Part shown: one piece after another, positions 14,196 to 22,091 of the stretch
How positions within the stretch are numbered: position 1 is the first letter of the stretch
Layout: each line of letters opens with the position of its first letter
Assembly (NCBI GenBank): GCA_009731375.1
Contig: BJOX01000061.1
Coordinates: 676,854 to 740,853 of the forward strand
Direction: 5' to 3'
Length of the DNA: 64,000 nt
DNA from: Paulinella micropora
Lineage: Eukaryota > Cercozoa > Imbricatea > Euglyphida
Notes under the pieces: model-generated
What the model saw: the letters and a program-made list of their open reading frames with translations, nothing else
What the model was told of the DNA's origin: nothing
Database searches by the model: none
Program-made: the position numbers and the translations under genes

Positions 14196-15160
14196 TACTT
14201 CAGAAACTCCTGCTCCCATCAAAAAGGGTCATAGGCTGTTGAAATATGACATTAGATACCTAGTCGGGATGCTCATCTTTCTGGCTGTCAATACCCGTCC
14301 CTTAGTCATCTGCCCGTCAAGTATAGCGGTAAAACGTCTGACCCACTTAAGCATAGCGGCAAATGTCATACGCTATGTTGCACCGCATGTCTCAACGGAT
14401 AGTAACCACACGTGCGCTATTTTTCAGAAGGGGGACTGGAAGCTTTTGGAGTTCATAGCTAGGTTTTTTAAGGTCCCCAAGGAGCTGCTGTCATGGAAAG
14501 CTGCTAGGGAGCTCTCTGCAGCCTCTCACGCGTTAGGCGTGAACCTAGTTCAGATCCATAATGCTCCTAGTGCGTTCACCTTCACACTACTTAACTCTAT
14601 AAGATTAGATGAGCTCAGTGTGCTAGTGATAGCTAAAATTGATAAGACGGTGGCAGAGAATCTATTGATTGTGTTGATCGACTTAGATTTTGCGAGGGAT
14701 AAAATCTGTCTGAAGTCTAGGTTAGTTTCTATACTATGATCTCTTTTTCATTGTTGTTCCAGTTGCTTGGCTTTCTAAATTGCAACCTGTAATAGCTCAA
14801 TCCACTTTTGATGCAGAGACAGTTTCAGCTATATAACGAGCTGTGAGGAAGCTCTTAGCATCAAGGAATACATTGAGGAATATGGTGATCGCACTCAAGG
14901 AGACAAGCAGCTTATTCAATGACAATGAAAGCGACATGTTGTTGTCGGAGCGGGGGCTCGGAGAATCACACATCAAAAACATTGTTGTCAGATATCATTT
15001 CCTTGCGAAACACTTAAAAGACTAGATAGTTATATTAGCTCGCGTACCATCTGAGGATATATAATTTCTATTACATGTTCGAGATTAATTTTATTCAGAA
15101 CGCAACACACGAAAAATTAAACTATTTAGTGGATAAACTCTAGGTGAGATTAGACTGAAT
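14196..15160 (+). pseudogene. Ty1/copia RT C-terminus plus RNase H fragment
   Basis: Plus-strand translation begins ETPAPIKKGHRLLKYDIRYL, VGMLIFLAVNTRP, homologous to the RT end of the copies at 44845-46308 and 59206-59710. After a stop near 14740 it continues as VAWLSKLQPVIAQST, AETVSA, LSERGLGESHIKN and FLAKHLKD, which is copia RNase H. It has stops, AT-rich drift and no other element parts, so it is an old fragment. It abuts the pyrimidine tract directly. Confidence 0.85.
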
Positions 15161-15606
15161 TCAATCTAAAATAATTAAAAATTAATTTTTCGTAATTTAT
15201 AAGGTAAGCGGTAAATGTATTTATAATTAATATATAATATATAGTAGTAAGTTATATATGAAAAATATAATATTATAGTCGTTGGTAGGATAACTACTTT
15301 TACTATCTATTAGTGATTACTTTGTGACTAGTAAGTAATTTATTCGTATAGTCGAATGACAGTATAGTTCTAGTCATTAATAGTAACGAACGTAACTGTC
15401 TATATTGCATTTCAGGGTTGGACAATAGCAATTGTGTAATAATTACAGTCGTGCGGAGTTTATTTCAGTTTCATTATTATCTTTGAGTTTGTCTGTTCTG
15501 CTATCTACTTGCGAATTAAAGTGTCGATTGGCATCGTGGCTTCTAACGGAGTCACTCAGCAAACAGGAGTGTAAAGGTATTATGTCCGTGAGTGAACTGG
15601 TAATTA
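15161..15606. other. AT-rich spacer between copia fragment and gypsy LTR
   Basis: AT-rich sequence with many short TATA-like runs. No ORF or repeat is recognised. It ends in the 4-bp ATTA that is repeated after the other gypsy LTR. Confidence 0.4.
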
Positions 15607-15824
15607 TGTACTATCCCCAACGATAGCTTAATGGAAGAGTAAGTCGGTAATATAACCAAACACAGTCCTCAAAAAATAGAATGATGTCTCGTTATATTAG
15701 CTCAGTGACGCAAAGACAAAAAGCCGCCAAAAGACCAGGATCAAATTGGCATTTCAGACGTGTCCGGCCAGACGAAATCTATAAATAAGTTTTTTACCTG
15801 ATAATTCGGGGGGTGATGTCCACA
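15607..15824 (-). repeat. 3' LTR of gypsy element
   Basis: 218 bp, nearly identical to 25518-25735. On the element strand it begins TGTGGACATC and ends GGATAGTACA. The element-strand purine run GAGGGGGTAC at 15825-15834 is the polypurine-tract candidate. Confidence 0.93.
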
Positions 15825-16052
15825 GTACCCCCTCACAGTTTTTTATGGCGGAACTTCGTTTCCGACATAATACGCTTTGAACTGATTTCTTTTCTGACTA
15901 AGATTCGTTTAGAGTTATTATGAAGATACATCAACCAACGAATTAGCCGTTATAAAACAACAATTATACTTGCCCCGGTACCAATCGTATATATACTCTA
16001 GCACATTCAGTATCTATTTTAAAATCTTCCTCTTTCTTCTGTCGATAAGATA

Positions 16053-16326
16053 TTGCTGTTGACATTCAAGACAACAACAAAAATTAGTTTTTCATTTTTG
16101 TGTCAGATTTTCATTTTTGTGACAGTTTTTCATTTTTGTGACAAAAATTCAAATTTTCAAATTTAACGGTAACATTTCGCGAAAATTTACGATATTTTGC
16201 GGACGAATATAGCAGTTAATTTGAAAAATTCAAATTTTCACCCAAAATCAAAATTCCAACCAAAACTGAAATTCCAACCAAAACAGAAAAATCAATTTTT
16301 TTTGTTGTCTTGAATGTCAACAGCAA
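16053..16326. mobile_element. 274-bp MITE with about 25-bp TIRs and TA target duplication
   Basis: TTGCTGTTGACATTCAAGAC at 16053 reappears as its reverse complement ending at 16326. Both sides are flanked by TA (16051-16052 and 16327-16328), the target preference of Tc1/mariner-type elements. The interior is AT-rich, with three tandem TTTTTCATTTTTGTG-like units, and has no coding capacity. It lies in the 3' untranslated part of the gypsy element, so it inserted later or is carried by this lineage. Confidence 0.85.
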
Positions 16327-16328
16327 TA

Positions 16329-16921
16329 TTTGTGCAGTATGTCCAAGTATAATGTTTTATGGTTGAGTAATAATGTAATGTCGCCATTTCCATATATATG
16401 TAATAACCGGTCGTCTGTTTCCATAAATACATTTACTTTTTGTGAAGACATACCTTTGTATAAATCTGTATGATTTAATATAGTGTCAGGTTATCAAGTC
16501 TGACGACTATATCCAAAGTTGGGTTGAGTGCGCCCTAACCTTGCGATATGCCGATACAAGTAGAGATCGATGGAATCCGGTGTAGCAGTTCATGTTATTA
16601 AAATATATCAGTTCTTGATTAGACTGTAGAGTCTTTAATGAGATCATCATTCTGGTACTAATGCGGGTCGTATCCAGGAAACACCATCGCTCACTCAAAT
16701 AGCAATCCCGTAACGGTGCTGTTTCGTGGCAGTCTCGTCTGTCTCTGCCGAAGCAAGAGAATAGAATGCCTATTTTTTGTCAGCTGTGTCTTGTTAATCT
16801 CTAGAAGAATGAATGCTGTAGTAGCTTTAATATCTAAGTAAGGTTGTCGGGACGATATTGGATCAATGCTATGTTCGCAATCGATCAGGTCCACAATACT
16901 TCTAGAGAAAAAAAATACTTA
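16329..16921. other. 3' untranslated region of gypsy element
   Basis: Between the MITE and the pol stop. Mixed, AT-leaning sequence with no supported ORF. Confidence 0.5.
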
Positions 16922-19900
16922 CTATAGACGCCGTTTACGCGCGCGGACTCCTTTACCTGGTGGAGGACCTCCAACCAAAGTTAAGTCTAAGGTAGACTGT
17001 TCGAGGACGTCCCAAATTTTGTGAGGGATTGCGCCTTGTGCCAAGTCAAAAGGAATGTCCAGCACCCCTCGTGGTAGTGCTTGTATGGTCCACGCGGTAT
17101 GATCTTTATCTGTGGGAGATATGGTATCATCCCATGTCTCAAGTTTCTTGGCGTCTTTATATACTGGAAGGTATTGTCTTACTTTAGGATCTTCCACTGG
17201 ATCCAGACTCCTCCAGAAATGTAAGACTGGTTGTATTATTTGTGCCGCAGTCGAAATTCGATTCGATCGCGTATGGCGTTTGTGAGGTACTGCCATGACT
17301 CTCATGAGATATAAATCTGAGAGCGTGTCATCGGCTACGTGTTGAGCCGCAGGCCTCACCAAGTAAAAAGCGTCTTTGGCCCATGAAATATGTCCAATCG
17401 CATCTCCTTCTTTCCAACTGGGGTGAACGAGAGTGTCATTGCCCGCGCGAGGGTCTTGATCTCCGTCATCGCTCCCCTCTTGATGGACTCCTTGCGAACG
17501 TGCCGTCCTTATCGCCTTTCTCGGTCGGTCGTAGATAAGGTCATTTTGCGCTCTCCTTATTTGCGCCTCCGTGAACTTTCCTTCCGGCACGTTCGACTCC
17601 ACCCTTTTGCGGGTCTGAGTCCCCGCCGCACTTTTGCGGTCGGTGGCCCGCTTGTTCTCCAGCTCAGCCTCCTCCTTCTCCGCAATTGGTGCCCTGTAGG
17701 CATCCCGTTCCGAGATATCCTCCTGACGGATTGGTGGGACCTCTTTAAAGTCAGCCTCCATCCGTTTGAGTGCTTGATCAACGGACTCATCTTCAAGTAG
17801 GAAGGGATCATACTTAATCAGCCTTCGTACATTGACTATTTGAACTTTCCCTCTGCCCCTGATTTTATAATTCAAAGGCCCCATCTGTTCCATGATCTGG
17901 TATGGTCCTTTCCAGTGGATGAACAGCTTCGAGCTGACTCCCTGAGGAACCTGAGGATGATACAGTAGTACAATATCCCCGACCTGAAATCTGACTTGAT
18001 CCAGGTGTGCCTGCCTGACACCTTCAGCATCAGTCTTCCTGCGCTCCGCCTCCCTATGCGCCTGTACTATTTGCTCCGCCTCCATCTTCGCCCGAAGTCT
18101 CACCCCAAACAGCTCATCCTGATCTGCCCATGAATCTTTTGGGTGCAGCAGTGAGGCTGGGATGGCGGGCTCACGCCCATATACCAATTGGTATGGCGAG
18201 ACGGAACCTTTTGAACCACCTAACGCTGTAGAGGGTAGGCAATTCACAGCAAAGGCAAACGAGGATGCTGCCTCCACCCATGCCTTTTGGTTCTCCTTCT
18301 TCATACAATACATCTTCAGCGCGGCCTTGAGGGGTCTATGCACCCGTTCTATCTTGCCGTTCGCTCTGGGATTATAGGCGGCGACATATTGCCATTTCAT
18401 GCCGTGATATGCAGATAGCTTGTCGATGACTTCATTATTAAAGTCAGAGCCTCGATCTGAGCATATTTTTCTCGGCACCCCAATCTGTGAGATGATCCTG
18501 TCAATCAACGCCTTGGCTGTTGTTTCGCCCGTAACGTCTTTGACTGGGACCACCCATACATAGTTGGTGGCTCTGTCTATGGCCGTTAGAAGGTATCTGT
18601 AACCTTCCGTCGTGACCGGGAAAGGTCCTACATGATCAGTGTGTAAGAACTCGAACATTCCTAAGTGTAAAGGAAAAGTCCCGATCAGGCCAAAATTCGC
18701 CTTCAATGGTGTTTTGGATGTCTTGCATGGGATGCATGCATTGACCTGTTCATCAATATTCTCCTTCATCTTCTTCCACCAGAATCGTCTCGAAATGAAC
18801 ATATGCGTTCTTTGTCGGCCCGGGTGCGCCAGTAGTGGGCAGTTATGAGCAGCGACAAAAATGATGTGTCTGAGTTTCTCAGGAACCCAGAGAGTCCATT
18901 TGTCTGGTTGTGATGCATAGCGCCCGTGTTGGCCTTTGTACCACAAGAGACCGTCTCTCCACCCCATCTCCTTCTGTTGCTCCTTAATCTCCTTCGTCAT
19001 TTTCAGCTCGTTCGGGTTCTTGTATAGCTGTATTAGCTCTTTGAACTCCGGATCGAGAGCCTGTTGCTGTCTCCATGCAGTGGGTGAGGCTATGTGGATA
19101 GTCCCATCCTCTAGCTGCACTCCTATCCTCTCAGGGTTTTCGTCTAACTCCTCCTTGTTCTCCTGCGGGGGTTCCGCATATGCTTCTTGCTTAATCTCTT
19201 CTTGTTTTATCTCCGCCTTCATATTCTCATATGCTTCATAGGACCACTCAGCATCCTCGAGGACATGTGCTGTACAACATATCCCATGATCCGGACCTTG
19301 CGGGCTATGACGTAGACCCGATCGGTTATATCGGACCCCTCTCGCCATCTGCATCGACTCGATATGATGCACTTCGTATGTGCAGTCTGGGGATAGATCC
19401 TCCATTTCTGCTGATGATACGAGAGCTGCCACTTCTGAGTGAAACTCTAGCCTGGAGAGGCTGTCAGCGACAACATTTCGCTTGCCGGGTAGATGGACCA
19501 TTGTAAAATTGAAACATGACAAGAATGCCTGCCATCTCGCTAGACGGCCAGTCTGTTCATGATTCATCAGCCATAGTAAATTCTGGTGATCAGTCCTTAC
19601 TATAAACTGAGGTCCACCCCATAAATACTCTCTCAACCGTTTGAGGGCCCAGACCACCGCCAGTGCCTCTCTCTGTCTCGTACAATAGTTTCGCTCCGCC
19701 GAGCACAACTTTCTACTTATAAACATGATCGGGCGCAACTTTTTCTCCTCATCTTCCTGTTGTAAGACTGCGCCGATCGCGAACTTTGATGCGTCTGTGT
19801 CGACTACGAATTGCTTCGAAAAGTCGGGCATCATCAGCACGAGTCCGCCATCCTTCGGATCTTTGTAGATGAGATCTTTGAGCGTGTTGTACGCTTCTAA

Positions 19901-21760
19901 GGCTTCATCATCCCACTTCTCAAAATCACCGAAGTCGATCATTCTCTCCAACTTAGCCCGAGTTGCACCCCAATTGGGTATGAACTGGCTGTAATATTGC
20001 GCCATCGCAAGAAATGAGTGCAGCTCTGTGCGATTCTTCGGCCTCTGCCGGCTCATGATCTCCTCCCTCTTCTCTTTGGATATCGAGACTCTATTGTAAG
20101 AGATTTCGTACCCCAAATATGTCACGCTTGTCTTTGCGAGTTGACATTTCTTCAAATTACATTTCAGGCCAAATAGTTTGATACGCCTGAAAATGTCTGT
20201 TAGATGGTCGATGTGCTCTTCCATCGTATTGGAGTACACGATAATGTCATCGATGTAACAAAATGCGTACTCTCCCGCCTTCTGTCCTCTTCTCCTCATG
20301 AAACCTCCCTCTGTCTGGTCATCATATTTGCTACTCAGCATGCTTTGCATCGCTTTCTGAAAGAGTCCCGGGGCCTGTTTGAGTCCCATCGGAAGTACTT
20401 TCCACTGATATATCTCCATTCCTACTACAAATGCAGTCAGCCATCTGGACTTTTCATCCAGTGGAATTTGCCAGAAGCCATTCTTCAGATCAATGACTGA
20501 GTATAGCTTGGCGTTCCGCAATACTCGCCTTCCTTCTTCAAGAGTAGGTAATGGATTTCGTTCCTCCTCTAAAATTTTATTGACGCGGGCATAGTTAACC
20601 GTTAAGCGCCATTCTCCTCCCGGTTTAGGCACCAGTCTCGGTTGGGAAACTATTGGAGATGTCGATCTCTCAATGAAATCCTCATCGAGTAACTGCCGTG
20701 CTTGTTCTTCTGCGATCTTTGCTTCATGTATACTCAGATTTGCCCGTCGTGGCGCCGGTGAAGGCTCAGCACCTGGTATTTTACAAATAACCGCGGTGAA
20801 GTCTTCCGGCTTGACACCTCCCGCTTGAGGGGGGTCAAAAATCATTTTGTTCGCCTTCAATCTCTCTTTCAAAACCTCTTTCTCCTTCTCCGTACCTGCT
20901 CCTCCTGCCAATTTCTCGTCTATCGCCGCCTTAAACTCCTCCTCTGACATTCTCTTGTGATGCTTGAGGGGTGCTCTGTCCTCCTCCAAGCCCAACTCTT
21001 CTTCTGATATATCGTCCATTCCCGTTTTTTCATATGTGGCAGTGTCTGGTTCGTCGTCCTCCGCCAGACCTACCAACATATCTATTAATCTCGCATATTG
21101 CAACGGAGCTTTTCGGGTGTAGAAACCATCGAAGCATGTGAATGCTTGAGGAATCAATTTCAACTTGTCCTGGTCTCTGAGCTTCCGCTTGTATGCACTG
21201 CTCTGCTCACGAGTCCCGAGACGACAAGCCACCACTAAGTGTTGCTTCCGTGAGGGCACCGGTATCGGATGATCAATAAGCCGGTCCCGTATCTCCTGCG
21301 CCCATATCGCCTTCTCATTGTACGGGAGTATGACCGTATATGGTTTATTATTTTCAAAAAGAGTGCGCAGGCACTTTTTCACTTCTGTCAGTGAGCGCGG
21401 CCACGTAGGCTCGTCACCCCAGAATTCGGTAATAAAGCTTTTAATATCTTCTGCCGGGATATCAGGGAGTCGTCCCCTTCTCCTCGGTATAAACTCCTGT
21501 CTGTCCTTCTCTTCCACCTTTACGTGAAAGCAATACCCGTTGGTAATATATACATCGGCCCCTGCTCCTTCTTCAAATCTCGCCAACGATGGGCACCTTT
21601 TCCCCATGCATATAATCTCCTCTTTCCTCTTTTCAATGAGATCGTCTATCGACTTTTTATCCCATTGTGTAGAGACTGTAGCCGTATAGACCTCCGCCTC
21701 TCTCTTGTCTGACAGGTTTGAACCATCTTTAGACCGCGTCCGTTGGCATATATGCCTCAT
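16922..21760 (-). CDS. pol: Gypsy Pol: reverse transcriptase, RNase H, integrase
   Basis: An uninterrupted 1612-residue frame. RT motif A (YSVIDLKNGFWQIPL) is near residue 418 and motif C (FCYIDDIIVYS) near 503. RNase H starts near 650 (VVDTDASKFAIGAVLQQ). The integrase has an HHCC zinc module (H..H, then CIPCK near 1010), the catalytic D (HTDHVGPF, about 1042), the second D (CSDRGSDF, about 1103) and E (NGKIERVH, about 1137). A GPY/F-type module (IHWKGPYQIM) is near 1282. About 300 further residues have no recognised domain and no evident chromodomain. The ATG overlaps the protease stop as ATGA, which suggests coupled re-initiation. The product copies the RNA genome and inserts the cDNA. Confidence 0.95.
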   Translation of the reverse strand: MRHICQRTRSKDGSNLSDKREAEVYTATVSTQWDKKSIDDLIEKRKEEIICMGKRCPSLARFEEGAGADVYITNGYCFHVKVEEKDRQEFIPRRRGRLPDIPAEDIKSFITEFWGDEPTWPRSLTEVKKCLRTLFENNKPYTVILPYNEKAIWAQEIRDRLIDHPIPVPSRKQHLVVACRLGTREQSSAYKRKLRDQDKLKLIPQAFTCFDGFYTRKAPLQYARLIDMLVGLAEDDEPDTATYEKTGMDDISEEELGLEEDRAPLKHHKRMSEEEFKAAIDEKLAGGAGTEKEKEVLKERLKANKMIFDPPQAGGVKPEDFTAVICKIPGAEPSPAPRRANLSIHEAKIAEEQARQLLDEDFIERSTSPIVSQPRLVPKPGGEWRLTVNYARVNKILEEERNPLPTLEEGRRVLRNAKLYSVIDLKNGFWQIPLDEKSRWLTAFVVGMEIYQWKVLPMGLKQAPGLFQKAMQSMLSSKYDDQTEGGFMRRRGQKAGEYAFCYIDDIIVYSNTMEEHIDHLTDIFRRIKLFGLKCNLKKCQLAKTSVTYLGYEISYNRVSISKEKREEIMSRQRPKNRTELHSFLAMAQYYSQFIPNWGATRAKLERMIDFGDFEKWDDEALEAYNTLKDLIYKDPKDGGLVLMMPDFSKQFVVDTDASKFAIGAVLQQEDEEKKLRPIMFISRKLCSAERNYCTRQREALAVVWALKRLREYLWGGPQFIVRTDHQNLLWLMNHEQTGRLARWQAFLSCFNFTMVHLPGKRNVVADSLSRLEFHSEVAALVSSAEMEDLSPDCTYEVHHIESMQMARGVRYNRSGLRHSPQGPDHGICCTAHVLEDAEWSYEAYENMKAEIKQEEIKQEAYAEPPQENKEELDENPERIGVQLEDGTIHIASPTAWRQQQALDPEFKELIQLYKNPNELKMTKEIKEQQKEMGWRDGLLWYKGQHGRYASQPDKWTLWVPEKLRHIIFVAAHNCPLLAHPGRQRTHMFISRRFWWKKMKENIDEQVNACIPCKTSKTPLKANFGLIGTFPLHLGMFEFLHTDHVGPFPVTTEGYRYLLTAIDRATNYVWVVPVKDVTGETTAKALIDRIISQIGVPRKICSDRGSDFNNEVIDKLSAYHGMKWQYVAAYNPRANGKIERVHRPLKAALKMYCMKKENQKAWVEAASSFAFAVNCLPSTALGGSKGSVSPYQLVYGREPAIPASLLHPKDSWADQDELFGVRLRAKMEAEQIVQAHREAERRKTDAEGVRQAHLDQVRFQVGDIVLLYHPQVPQGVSSKLFIHWKGPYQIMEQMGPLNYKIRGRGKVQIVNVRRLIKYDPFLLEDESVDQALKRMEADFKEVPPIRQEDISERDAYRAPIAEKEEAELENKRATDRKSAAGTQTRKRVESNVPEGKFTEAQIRRAQNDLIYDRPRKAIRTARSQGVHQEGSDDGDQDPRAGNDTLVHPSWKEGDAIGHISWAKDAFYLVRPAAQHVADDTLSDLYLMRVMAVPHKRHTRSNRISTAAQIIQPVLHFWRSLDPVEDPKVRQYLPVYKDAKKLETWDDTISPTDKDHTAWTIQALPRGVLDIPFDLAQGAIPHKIWDVLEQSTLDLTLVGGPPPGKGVRARKRRL

Positions 21761-22083
21761 ATGCGTGTAATGGCCACCTGTTTCCCTTCCGATGCTACCC
21801 CTAGGTGTAGGGCCTCGTATGAGTCAATAGCATGGAGAGAGTCGACAGTATATTCTTCTCCTGGCTTTACGCCGTATATGACTCTTTTGGCGGCACAATC
21901 AATCACTACGTTCATTGTCGCCAGTTGGTCGTATGACAAAAGAACAGATCCGTGGTATTCGGGGACAACGTATAAGTCCACTCGATATACTCGTCCGGAT
22001 TTCAATTTAAAATTTAAAGTGATGATGCCCGTTATATCCGTCCCACTACTAACTCCTTTCAAGGTGCCAGATGATTTTTTCAT
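21757..22083 (-). CDS. Gypsy aspartic protease, C-terminal part in its own frame
   Basis: 108 residues: KSSGTLKGV, TDITGIITLNFKLKSG, YVVPEYHGSVLLSYDQLA, VVIDCAAKRVIYG. This is the flap-to-C-terminal half of a retropepsin fold. The active-site strand appears to lie at the end of the upstream frame (NDTMATINIV, just before 22092), in a different frame. Upstream codons of this frame stay open to about 22115, so a frame change near there would fuse the halves. The stop overlaps the Pol ATG by 4 nt. It would process Gag-Pol; the split and the D-T-M triplet cast doubt on activity. Confidence 0.65.
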   Translation of the reverse strand: MKKSSGTLKGVSSGTDITGIITLNFKLKSGRVYRVDLYVVPEYHGSVLLSYDQLATMNVVIDCAAKRVIYGVKPGEEYTVDSLHAIDSYEALHLGVASEGKQVAITRI

Positions 22084-22091
22084 ATTAGTTT

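Noticed and set aside
12812-14739. Frame of over 500 residues running from Ser/Phe/Leu repeats into copia RT sequence
   Set aside because: The N-terminal 360 residues are the pyrimidine tract read as triplets; only the part after 14196 has homology, and it belongs to a broken copia fragment.
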